Shown here: in pieces, positions 1 to 5,699 of the stretch | Layout of the letters: every line of letters begins with the position of its first letter | Position numbering within the stretch: position 1 is the first letter of the stretch | Assembly (NCBI GenBank): GCA_023250255.1 | Contig: JAHFBB010000042.1 | Coordinates: forward strand, 1-7,030 | Source of the DNA: Chloroflexota bacterium | Lineage (GTDB): Bacteria; Chloroflexota; Limnocylindria; QHBO01 | Direction of reading: 5' to 3' | Length of the DNA stretch: 7,030 bases | Program-made: the position numbers and the translations under genes | The notes under the pieces: model-generated | Databases searched by the model: none | Told to the model about the DNA's origin: nothing | Seen by the model: only the letters and a program-made list of their open reading frames with translations

Positions 1-295
1 CGGGCCCTCCATGGCGAAGGGATGGGCTGAACTCATCGCCGAACTGGTAACCCGGGCCACCGCTGCCGGTGCCGGTCGGATCGCCTCCCTGGGCCATGAA
101 TCCGGGGATCACCCGGTGGAAGGTCGTGCCGTCGTAGAAGCCGGCTCGGGCAAGGTTCACGAAGTTCTCGACCGTCAGCGGGGCGCCGCTGGCAAACAGG
201 TCGACCTCGAACTCGCCGCGCTCGGTGACGAACCGGGCCGCGTACTGCTGCGAAAGGTCCAGGGAACCATGTGGGGCGGAAGGCTTTTCGGCCAC
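1..295 (-). CDS. Cyclophilin-type peptidyl-prolyl cis-trans isomerase (partial, C-terminus off the left edge)
   Basis: This protein catalyses cis-trans isomerisation of prolyl bonds and helps protein folding. The 98 visible residues contain the cyclophilin core: an EFEVDLF strand (residues 28-34), then the family signature around 57-72 reading FHRVIPGFMAQGGDP. R61, F66, M67 and Q69 fall where the catalytic Arg and substrate-pocket residues of CypA lie (R55, F60, M61, Q63). The later GTGSGGPGYQF and the FSPSLRH stretch are also typical. The start is a GTG at 295-293, preceded by an AAGAGG-type ribosome site about 6 nt upstream. No signal peptide or membrane helix precedes the domain, so it is probably cytoplasmic and single-domain. 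It begins 11 nt after the lipoprotein gene's stop codon on the same strand, so the two are probably co-transcribed. The gene continues beyond position 1, and roughly the last 70-80 residues expected of a bacterial cyclophilin are not visible. The family call is firm; the substrate is unknown. Confidence 0.93.
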   Translation of the reverse strand, partial: MAEKPSAPHGSLDLSQQYAARFVTERGEFEVDLFASGAPLTVENFVNLARAGFYDGTTFHRVIPGFMAQGGDPTGTGSGGPGYQFGDEFSPSLRHGGP

Positions 296-306
296 GGCTA
301 CCTCTT

Positions 307-906
307 TCAGTAATCGGTGGGAGGAGTCTGGAACTCGATGATCAGGGCGTTCGGCTCAGCGCTGAGCCGAACACGGAGGCAAGGATCGGCTGTGGATGAC
401 AGACCGATGAACCAGGTGCTCACCGCTTCAAAATCGCCGGCCTCCACCAGTTGGCGCAGGACCGGAAACTCGACCCTGATGTTCGTCGATCCATCGTAGG
501 TGAGCGAGCCGTCTTCGCTGACCCTGGTTCCGCCGTTGAGCGTCAATTGCAGCGCCGTCTCGCCCTGGACCTCGATCGGCAGGCCGCTGGGATCCGCCAG
601 ATAGGGCGGGGTCGCCGCCTGGATGGTGAACTCCGGCGTCCCTTCGCTGAATGAGAACGCAATCTCGTCGAGGCCTACATCCGAGGTGGTCTGGACATTG
701 GCGATGTGCGCCAGGCCAACGGTGGCGGCGCCGTTGATCGGCAAGGAGCATACGAACTCGCCCATCCCGTCGGCACTGGGCGCCGGTACGGACGAGGCTG
801 CCCCGGAGCCGCCGGCCGACGGCACAGATTCATCCGACGGCGCGCAGCTTGCGAGGAGGACGCCAAGCACAACCGTCGCCGTGATCAGCGGAAGGTGTTC
901 TCGCAT
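307..906 (-). CDS. Lipoprotein with AMIN-like domain, function unknown
   Basis: This is a predicted secreted, lipid-anchored protein of 199 residues. It has a short charged N-terminus, a hydrophobic segment (residues 5-20) and a lipobox LAS-C with the lipidated Cys at 21. A low-complexity Ser/Ala/Pro/Gly linker (about 22-48) is followed by a folded domain (about 62-195). That domain resembles the AMIN-like domain of actinobacterial and chloroflexotal lipoproteins, from memory of the family pattern: AHIANVQ, then GLDEIAFSF, DPSGLPIEV, LTYDG, a VEAGDFEAVSTWFIGL block, and a closing hydrophobic LIIEF strand. C53 and C176 could form a disulfide outside the cell. I chose the ATG at 906 because the lipobox then sits in a normal signal peptide. 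An in-frame start at 984 would add 26 polar residues and run into the divergent transporter gene. The biochemical role is unknown; binding to the cell envelope is only an inference from the domain family. Confidence 0.8.
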   Translation of the reverse strand: MREHLPLITATVVLGVLLASCAPSDESVPSAGGSGAASSVPAPSADGMGEFVCSLPINGAATVGLAHIANVQTTSDVGLDEIAFSFSEGTPEFTIQAATPPYLADPSGLPIEVQGETALQLTLNGGTRVSEDGSLTYDGSTNIRVEFPVLRQLVEAGDFEAVSTWFIGLSSTADPCLRVRLSAEPNALIIEFQTPPTDY

Positions 907-915
907 CTGCAGGCG

Positions 916-943
916 ATGGTAGGTCAATCGCGTCTTGCGACAA
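916..943 (-). promoter_or_regulatory. Candidate promoter for the lipoprotein-cyclophilin unit
   Basis: Read on the minus strand, a TTGTCG hexamer (943-938) is followed by a 16-nt spacer and TACCAT (921-916), a fair match to a -35/-10 pair. Only 9 nt separate TACCAT from the ATG at 906, so the transcript would have little or no leader. This fits the absence of a Shine-Dalgarno sequence before that ATG. It is based on pattern only. Confidence 0.35.
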
Positions 944-944
944 T
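939..944 (+). promoter_or_regulatory. Weak -10-like hexamer before the DMT transporter
   Basis: GACAAT ends 6 nt before the ATG at 951, a spacing seen for leaderless transcripts. The gene has no visible Shine-Dalgarno sequence. No convincing -35 element lies about 17 nt upstream, and the hexamer overlaps the candidate -35 of the opposite-strand promoter, so the two could interfere. The match is weak. Confidence 0.2.
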
Positions 945-950
945 GCGGGC

Positions 951-1925
951 ATGACCCATGGCCATCTCCGTCCGGCGTCCGCATGGGCGGTTGGCCTTGC
1001 GCTGGGCTCGGTGTACGTCATCTGGGGCTCGACCTACCTGGGCATCGCGGTCATGGTCCAGACCCTGCCGCCCATGGTTGCCGGTGGCGTGCGCTACGCC
1101 ACCGCCGGCCTGATCCTGCTGGCCGCCATTGCTGTCTGGCGTCGATTCACGGCGTCCGGCCGTGCGGCTCCGCCATCGCCCCTTGGCTGGCGGCAATGGG
1201 TGGCCGGCACGGTCATCGGCGCCTTCCTGCTGCTCGGTGGGAACGGGGGAGTCTCGATCGGTGTCACCCTCATTCCGTCCGGAATCGCTGCGGTGCTGAT
1301 CGCCACCAGCCCCATCTGGATGGCGGTCTTCGAGGCCATCGGCAACCGGAAGTTGCCCAGCCCGTTTGTCAGTGCCGGACTGCTGGCAGGCCTGGTCGGA
1401 GTCGTCCTGTTGTTGGCGCCCAGCGCCGACGAGCCTCTCAACCCGGTCGGGGTGGCGCTGGTGGTCATCTCGGCGATCTCGTGGGCCATTGGATCGGTCA
1501 TTTCGAGGCGGATGCCACTGCCGAAATCAGTCTATTCGGGGGCCGGGCTGGAGATGCTGATGGGCGGTGCCCTGCTGGTCATCGTTGGTACCGGGCGCGG
1601 TGAGCTGACGAACTTCGACGTATCCGCGGTGTCCGCCGCGTCCTGGTGGGCGGCGGTGTACCTGGTGGCCATCGGTTCGCTGGTGGCATTCACCGCCTAC
1701 ATCTGGCTGCTGAGTCATGCGCCGCTGAGCCTGGTTTCGACCTACGCATACGTGAACCCGATGGTGGCCGTGGTCCTGGGGGTGGTCTTCCTCGACGAGA
1801 CCCTTACCCCGCGCACGCTCATTGCGGCCGGGATCATCGTGGTGGCGGTGGTGGCCATCGTCAGCGGCCGCCCGAGAAGCGTACCGCCCGAACCGGACGT
1901 GGCCGTCGAGACGGGGAGCGGCTAA
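951..1925 (+). CDS. DMT superfamily (EamA-type) transporter
   Basis: This is a predicted inner-membrane metabolite exporter or permease of the drug/metabolite transporter superfamily, 324 residues, the usual length for a two-EamA-domain protein with ten helices. The first repeat starts with an ALGSVYVIWGSTYLGI helix (residues about 17-32), where the WGSTY motif is typical of YedA/RhaT-like members. It continues through the SPIWMAV motif (about 122-128) to a helix ending near 160. The second repeat begins at about residue 163 and includes SLVSTYAYVNPMVAVVLGVVF, then the final helix IAAGIIVVAVVAIV, and a short polar tail. The substrate cannot be read from sequence; amino acids, amines or other small metabolites are common in the family. 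The gene is divergent from the lipoprotein gene and ends 36 nt before the ferredoxin gene, so read-through into the operon is possible. The start is the first in-frame ATG that gives a complete first helix. Confidence 0.92.
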   Translation: MTHGHLRPASAWAVGLALGSVYVIWGSTYLGIAVMVQTLPPMVAGGVRYATAGLILLAAIAVWRRFTASGRAAPPSPLGWRQWVAGTVIGAFLLLGGNGGVSIGVTLIPSGIAAVLIATSPIWMAVFEAIGNRKLPSPFVSAGLLAGLVGVVLLLAPSADEPLNPVGVALVVISAISWAIGSVISRRMPLPKSVYSGAGLEMLMGGALLVIVGTGRGELTNFDVSAVSAASWWAAVYLVAIGSLVAFTAYIWLLSHAPLSLVSTYAYVNPMVAVVLGVVFLDETLTPRTLIAAGIIVVAVVAIVSGRPRSVPPEPDVAVETGSG

Positions 1926-1944
1926 ATCCAGCCACTGGCGCGGC

Positions 1945-1950
1945 TATCAT
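1945..1950 (+). promoter_or_regulatory. Candidate -10 element of the kor operon
   Basis: TATCAT, a 5-of-6 match to the -10 consensus, lies in the 36-nt gap between the transporter and the ferredoxin gene. It is separated from the ATG at 1962 by 11 nt. No Shine-Dalgarno sequence precedes that ATG (the leader is mostly C), so a transcript with a very short leader is plausible. No good -35 hexamer is visible 16-18 nt upstream. Confidence 0.35.
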
Positions 1951-1961
1951 CGGCCCCCCAC

Positions 1962-2276
1962 ATGCGCGACGACCGTATCGCCACCGCCCTGGACTTTGGT
2001 GCCGGCATCTCGGCCGACCACCGGGACGGAGTGCGCTGGGTCGACTACAGCAACATCAGCTGGAACCCGGTCTTCTGCAAGCGCTGCGACATCTGCGTCG
2101 ACATCTGCCCCAAGGGCACCCTGGTCCTGCGAGATGACGCCATCCTCGAACTCGAAAACTGCATCCTGTGCGGCCTCTGCGAGCGCTATTGCCCGGACCT
2201 GGCCATCGAGATGATTCCCTCGGCGGTGGCCGCCCATGCCGCCAAAGGAACTGCGCCAGAAGCGGGAGCGGAGTAG
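1962..2276 (+). CDS. korD: 2-oxoacid:acceptor oxidoreductase delta subunit, 2[4Fe-4S] ferredoxin (KorD/OorD-like)
   Basis: This is a small electron-transfer subunit of 104 residues that carries electrons from the KorAB catalytic core to soluble ferredoxin or another acceptor. Two classic motifs are visible. C39, C42 and C45 with C49-P form the first CxxCxxCxxxCP, and C67, C70 and C73 with C77-P form the second. As in all such ferredoxins, each cluster is completed by the fourth Cys of the other motif. The N-terminal 38 residues (including WVDYSNISWNP just before the first Cys) and an Ala-rich tail after about residue 88 flank the domain. Being first in a cluster with alpha, beta and gamma subunits, it is better called the delta subunit than a free ferredoxin. 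Its stop codon lies 4 nt before the korA start. Function as a ferredoxin is near certain; assignment to this enzyme rests on position. Confidence 0.9.
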   Translation: MRDDRIATALDFGAGISADHRDGVRWVDYSNISWNPVFCKRCDICVDICPKGTLVLRDDAILELENCILCGLCERYCPDLAIEMIPSAVAAHAAKGTAPEAGAE

Positions 2277-2280
2277 ACCG

Positions 2281-3417
2281 ATGCGCCGGCTGATGCAGGG
2301 CAACGAGGCGGTCTTCCGCGGTGCGCTGGCAGCAGGCGCGAGTTACTACGCGGGCTACCCGATCAGCCCGTCGACCGAGATCCTGAACGTCGCGTCTGGC
2401 TGGGCGGCGGAGCACCCCGAGTTCGGCTTCCTCCAGGCCGAGGACGAGATCGCCAGCGCCAACGCGGTCATTGGTGCGTCATTGGCGGGCGCCAAGGCGT
2501 TCACCGCCACCTCCGGACCGGGGTTCAGCCTCATGCAGGAGGCCGTGGGATATGCCCAGAAGGTCGGCGTGCCCAGCGTGTTCGTGAACGTTCAACGGGT
2601 GGGTCCGGCGACCGGCATGCCGACCATGCCCGGCCAGGGCGACATCATGCAGGTCCGCTACGGCAGCACCGGTGACTACACCCCGCTGGCGTTCTATCCC
2701 AACTCGGTGGCCGAGGCGTTCTCTACCACCGTCCTGGCGTTCAACGCAGCCGAGGAGTCCCGCTCGCCGGTGGTCCTGCTGTCCGACACGTTCGTCGGCC
2801 ACCTGAACGAGGTGGTGGATCCCGAAGAGCTGGCCGCCGCGGCCACGGTGGCGCCCCGCGAACTCGCCCCGCTCGGCCGGCATGAGTTCGGCTCTCCGCG
2901 GTTCTTCGCCGGCGTGTTGATGTACGAGCACGGGCCGAATGCCGGCGAACCGGCAACCGCCGACGCGGACGAATACCTGCGCCAGTACTACGCCGCCAAG
3001 CACCGCCATCTCGAGGTCGCCAACCGCTACGCGTTGTACCAGCACGGCTGGAACGTCGACGCCCAAACCCTGGTCATCTGCTACGGGATCGTCTCCCGGG
3101 TGGCGGCACCGCTGGCACCCGATTACGCCCTGTTCCGGCCGATCCGGATTCACCCGATGCTCGGCGACGAGCTGCGCGCCATCGCCGAGCGCTACGAGCA
3201 CATCGTGGCTATCGAGGCGAACGACGGGCAGTACGCCGACATGGCCGAACTGACCCTCCGCCGCGAGGTGAAGCGTGTGCCCCTGCTTGGCGGACGAATC
3301 AGCATGGAGGCGCTCCGTGCCGGGCTGGACCGCGTCCTGGGCGGCGGGCCTGCCGAACCACCCATCCCGCTCGCGCCCACCGAGGCGGTCGAGCGTTCAC
3401 CGCTGGGGATTGGCTGA
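2281..3417 (+). CDS. korA: 2-oxoacid:acceptor oxidoreductase alpha subunit (probably 2-oxoglutarate)
   Basis: The alpha subunit (378 residues) of a CoA-dependent 2-oxoacid:ferredoxin oxidoreductase pairs with KorB to form the active site. Together they convert a 2-oxoacid plus CoA to acyl-CoA, CO2 and reduced ferredoxin. The N-terminal domain (about 1-185) carries the hallmark YPISPSTE (26-33), followed by the conserved AEDEIASAN (53-61), TATSGPGFSLMQE (75-87), VNVQRVGPATGMPT (102-115) and GQGDIMQ (118-124). The C-terminal transketolase-like domain (about 260-350) includes the LVICYGIVSR strand, PIRIHPM and VAIEANDGQ. The protein lacks a fused gamma domain, unlike the mycobacterial KorA; gamma is encoded separately downstream. 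I chose the ATG at 2281 because a GGAG at 2270-2273 lies 7 nt upstream and the Met-Gln-Gly-Asn-Glu start matches the family. An in-frame ATG at 2236 would overlap korD. The stop overlaps the korB start (TGATG). 2-oxoglutarate is the likely substrate, though other 2-oxoacids cannot be excluded. Confidence 0.93.
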   Translation: MRRLMQGNEAVFRGALAAGASYYAGYPISPSTEILNVASGWAAEHPEFGFLQAEDEIASANAVIGASLAGAKAFTATSGPGFSLMQEAVGYAQKVGVPSVFVNVQRVGPATGMPTMPGQGDIMQVRYGSTGDYTPLAFYPNSVAEAFSTTVLAFNAAEESRSPVVLLSDTFVGHLNEVVDPEELAAAATVAPRELAPLGRHEFGSPRFFAGVLMYEHGPNAGEPATADADEYLRQYYAAKHRHLEVANRYALYQHGWNVDAQTLVICYGIVSRVAAPLAPDYALFRPIRIHPMLGDELRAIAERYEHIVAIEANDGQYADMAELTLRREVKRVPLLGGRISMEALRAGLDRVLGGGPAEPPIPLAPTEAVERSPLGIG

Positions 3418-4421
3418 TGGCTGAAACCGCGCTCGCCGAACTGAATTACAAGTCGAAACTGAAACTCGCCCTGTTCCCGACCATCTGGTGCCCGGGCTGT
3501 GGGATTGGCACGATCATGATGCAGCTGGCGATGGTCCTCGATGAAATGGCCATGGATGAGACGAATACCATCATCGTCAGCGGCATCGGTTGTACCGGCC
3601 GAATGGGCAGTTACATGCAATTCGAATCGGTCTACACCCTCCACGGTCGGACGCTGCCGGTTGCCGAGGCCATCAAGACGGTTCGACCCGAGATGAACGT
3701 CATCGTGGTCGCGGGGGACGGGGATACCGCCAGCATCGGCGGCAATCACCTGGTCCACTCGATCCGGCGGAACGTGCCGGTTACCGTGCTGTGTAACAAC
3801 AACGAGATCTACGGACTGACCGGTGGACAGACCGGTCCGACCACTCCGACCGGCACGAAAACCCTGTCGTCCCCGAGTGGAAACCCGAATACCCCGATCA
3901 ACCTGCAGGGGATCGTTCGCAGTTCTCCGCACGCGCTGTACGCCAAGTCGACGGTGTACCACCAGACCCACCTGCGCAATGCGATCCGCGAGGCCATCGA
4001 GCATCCCGGGTTCTCATTCGTGGATATCACCAGCCAGTGCATCGAGAACAACGGGCGGCGCATTGGCTTCGCCAACGCCAACGAAATGCTCACCTACTAC
4101 CGCAAGGGTTACAAACGCGCCCCCAAGGATGCGGACACGTTGGGACCGATGGAGATCGGGGTCCTCCGTCCCGAGGCGGAACGGGTTGGCAACGGGGCTG
4201 CTCGGCCGCTCGTCGTCGAGGCTGCGCCCGCTGTTGAAACACCGAGGCCCAAGGCGGCACCGGTCGATGACGAGGAGAAGGCCCGCAAGCGGGCCGAGTC
4301 GCAACAGAAGTTGGCCCTGATGCAGAAGCTTTCGCCCGAGACCAAGGTGCGCGTGGCCAAGGGCGAGATCAGCCTGGCCGACGCCCTGCTCGAGGCCGGC
4401 GTGGAGGAAGGTCCAGCGTGA
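3417..4421 (+). CDS. korB: 2-oxoacid:acceptor oxidoreductase beta subunit, thiamine diphosphate-binding, with extended C-terminus
   Basis: This is the catalytic thiamine diphosphate subunit, 334 residues. WCPGCG supplies C25 and C28, GIGCTGR supplies C59 and SQCIENN supplies C208. These match the four ligands of the single [4Fe-4S] cluster in this family. The cofactor motif runs from GDGD (100-103) through GGNHLVHSIRRN to NNNEIYGLTGGQ (127-138); the last block is characteristic of KorB-type rather than pyruvate-type enzymes. HGR at 76-78 is also conserved. The catalytic core appears to end near IGVLRPE (247-253). Beyond it lies an unusual tail of about 80 residues: an Ala/Pro/Val linker (about 259-283), a highly charged stretch rich in Glu, Lys and Arg (284-296), and a probable helical segment ending in KGEISLADALLEAG (315-328). 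Typical KorB proteins are about 280-300 residues, from general knowledge. The ATG overlaps the korA stop by one base, with a GGGG at 3405-3408 as weak ribosome site, implying translational coupling. Confidence 0.93.
   Translation: MAETALAELNYKSKLKLALFPTIWCPGCGIGTIMMQLAMVLDEMAMDETNTIIVSGIGCTGRMGSYMQFESVYTLHGRTLPVAEAIKTVRPEMNVIVVAGDGDTASIGGNHLVHSIRRNVPVTVLCNNNEIYGLTGGQTGPTTPTGTKTLSSPSGNPNTPINLQGIVRSSPHALYAKSTVYHQTHLRNAIREAIEHPGFSFVDITSQCIENNGRRIGFANANEMLTYYRKGYKRAPKDADTLGPMEIGVLRPEAERVGNGAARPLVVEAAPAVETPRPKAAPVDDEEKARKRAESQQKLALMQKLSPETKVRVAKGEISLADALLEAGVEEGPA
4403..4411 (+). promoter_or_regulatory. Strong Shine-Dalgarno for the membrane protein between korB and korC
   Basis: GGAGGAAGG ends 6 nt before the GTG start at 4418 and lies inside the last codons of korB. 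It is the strongest ribosome site in the window. It decides the GTG start even though that start overlaps the korB stop (GTGA). Confidence 0.75.
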
Positions 4422-5062
4422 TCGACAACACCGTCGAGCTGGTGTTGACGGCCGTGGTCTTTGGCCTGATCGGGGTCTTCTCGCCGACGCGCTTCGCCTT
4501 CCAGGTGATGATGCTTGCCGGCGACCGCCGATGGCTGCGGGCCAGCTGGTTCCTGGTGGGCAGCACGATCGTGTTCGCGGTCCCATCGATCCTCGGCCTA
4601 TTCGGCGTTGCCGCCGGCCTGCCGAACGAATCCAGCACCTTCGACCTGTACCTGGGCGTGGGGCTGCTGATCATCGGCGGGCTGATGCTGGCCCGCGCCC
4701 GGTCCGCCCCCGGTCGGCCACCGCAACCACCCCGCCATGCCATCCTGGGCGCGCTGCTGGCGGGAATCGGGGTGTCCATCCAGTCTCCGGGCCGTCTGCT
4801 CGTGCTGCTGGCCGGCGGGTATCGGATTGGAGCGCTGGCCGCCTCGGGTCTGGTTGGGCTGGCCTACGTCGGGCTCATGTTGGCCGTCTGGCAGGTTCCA
4901 GTCTGGGGACCCATGGCTCTGTTCGTCTTCCGACATGACCGGTTCGCAGCCCTCGAGCGGCGAGCGCGGCCAGCCCTGGACCGCGTGGAAAGCGGAGTCG
5001 TTGGCGGTGTTCTCATTGCATTCCTGGGGGCCATCCTCGTGTTCCATGCGGTCATCGTCTGA
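4418..5062 (+). CDS. Polytopic membrane protein, SfLAP/GAP- or LysE-like, inside the kor operon
   Basis: This is a 214-residue integral membrane protein with about six hydrophobic segments, roughly 6-33, 44-66, 76-93, 108-134, 141-158 and 194-213. Two halves look related. The first has FSPTRFAFQVMMLAG (21-35) and the second has IQSPGRLLVLLAGG (121-134), each with a Ser-Pro-x-Arg turn after a helix. That duplicated pattern, plus a Gly/Arg/Pro-rich loop between the halves (94-107), recalls the SfLAP/GAP family (mycobacterial sulfolipid-1-addressing protein) and the wider LysE exporter fold. The match is by pattern only, so the family is probable and the substrate unknown. The GTG start overlaps the korB stop by 4 nt (GTGA) and has a strong Shine-Dalgarno. 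The stop at 5060-5062 lies inside, or 1 nt before, korC depending on which korC start is used. Its position between two subunits of one enzyme suggests co-expression with the oxidoreductase. It could export a metabolite or anchor the complex, but neither role is shown. Confidence 0.75.
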   Translation: MIDNTVELVLTAVVFGLIGVFSPTRFAFQVMMLAGDRRWLRASWFLVGSTIVFAVPSILGLFGVAAGLPNESSTFDLYLGVGLLIIGGLMLARARSAPGRPPQPPRHAILGALLAGIGVSIQSPGRLLVLLAGGYRIGALAASGLVGLAYVGLMLAVWQVPVWGPMALFVFRHDRFAALERRARPALDRVESGVVGGVLIAFLGAILVFHAVIV

Positions 5063-5687
5063 CGTGGCCACCCGGATTGCGCTCGACGGGGTCGGCGGGC
5101 AGGGCGTGCGGGTCATCGCCGGCGTCCTGGGCAATCTGCTTGCCCGGATGGGCAAGTACGTCACCGTCCTGTTCGACTACGACTCGTCCGTCCGCGGCAG
5201 CATGTCGGACGCGTTCGTGATCTTCGATGACCAGCCGATCGACAACCCGGTGGTTGAGGAGGCCGACATCCTGTTGAAGCTCGCCGACAAGGGCAGCCTG
5301 CACATCACTGGTCGGAAAGTGGTGACCGATCTCGGGCTCCACGAACCTGGCGCCGAGCAGATCCCGTTTGCCTCGCTCGGGTCCGAGCATTTCGGCAAGG
5401 AACTGTTCGGCAACATGATCGCCCTCGGCCGGCTGCTTCGGCTCGCCGAGATCGATTTCGATGACGATTCGATCCGTTCGGCATTACCGCGGCGTTACCA
5501 AGACGAAAACGTGGCCGCCATTCTTTTCGGCTATGAGTTGACCCCCGAGCGCATCGCCGAGTTGGCGGCCGCCGCCCCGCCATCGCGCTTCGAGATGAAC
5601 GATGCCGCCACCGCGCCCCTCCACCGCCGCACCGGGATCAACTCCGGGGAGTCGGGTATCGCAGCCTCCACCGCCGAGACGGGCTAG
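5046..5687 (+). CDS. korC: 2-oxoacid:acceptor oxidoreductase gamma subunit
   Basis: This is the gamma subunit (213 residues from the chosen start) of the same 2-oxoacid:ferredoxin oxidoreductase; in this family it packs against the alpha and beta subunits. The signature glycine motif GVGGQGV (15-21) opens the domain. YDSSVRGSMSDAFVIF (45-60) corresponds to the family's S-x-x-R-G block, and FGNMIALGRLLRL (121-133) to the conserved N-M-x-x-L-G helix. The core ends near residue 165. The remaining 48 residues are Ala/Pro/Ser-rich and probably disordered. The start is uncertain: the ATG at 5046 overlaps the upstream stop by 17 nt, while a GTG at 5064 begins 1 nt after that stop and would give 207 residues. 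Neither has a strong ribosome site, which suggests coupling to the upstream gene. An in-frame start far upstream (4737) would only translate the membrane gene in the wrong frame. The gene ends 12 nt before the cyclase start. Confidence 0.88.
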   Translation: MRSSSDVATRIALDGVGGQGVRVIAGVLGNLLARMGKYVTVLFDYDSSVRGSMSDAFVIFDDQPIDNPVVEEADILLKLADKGSLHITGRKVVTDLGLHEPGAEQIPFASLGSEHFGKELFGNMIALGRLLRLAEIDFDDDSIRSALPRRYQDENVAAILFGYELTPERIAELAAAAPPSRFEMNDAATAPLHRRTGINSGESGIAASTAETG

Positions 5688-5699
5688 GCGGGCAGCTCC

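Noticed and set aside
907..984. Longer N-terminus for the lipoprotein starting at 984
   Set aside because: It would put 26 polar residues, including two Cys, ahead of a normal lipoprotein signal peptide and would overlap the divergent transporter gene.
1928..1939. Short inverted repeat (CCAG-CCA-CTGG) after the transporter gene as a possible terminator
   Set aside because: The stem is only 4 bp and no T-tract follows.
2236..2280. Longer N-terminus for korA starting at 2236
   Set aside because: It adds a charged 15-residue stretch overlapping korD. The ATG at 2281 has a well-placed GGAG and matches the family start.
2479..3201. Long minus-strand open frame (240 codons) opposite korA
   Set aside because: It is antisense to a firmly identified gene, and its product is Gly/Arg/His/Val-rich with no family pattern. 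Long antisense frames are expected opposite GC-rich coding DNA.
3192..4004. Minus-strand open frame of 270 codons opposite the korA-korB junction
   Set aside because: It spans the end of one real gene and the start of another, has a composition typical of an antisense shadow, and has no recognisable domain.
4014..4586. Minus-strand open frame of 190 codons opposite the korB tail
   Set aside because: The Arg/Pro/Ser-rich translation has no motif, and the korB and membrane-protein frames on the plus strand are better supported.
4737..5045. Upstream in-frame extension of korC by 103 codons
   Set aside because: It would read the membrane-protein gene in another frame, and the Cys/Trp/Ser-rich product resembles no gamma subunit.
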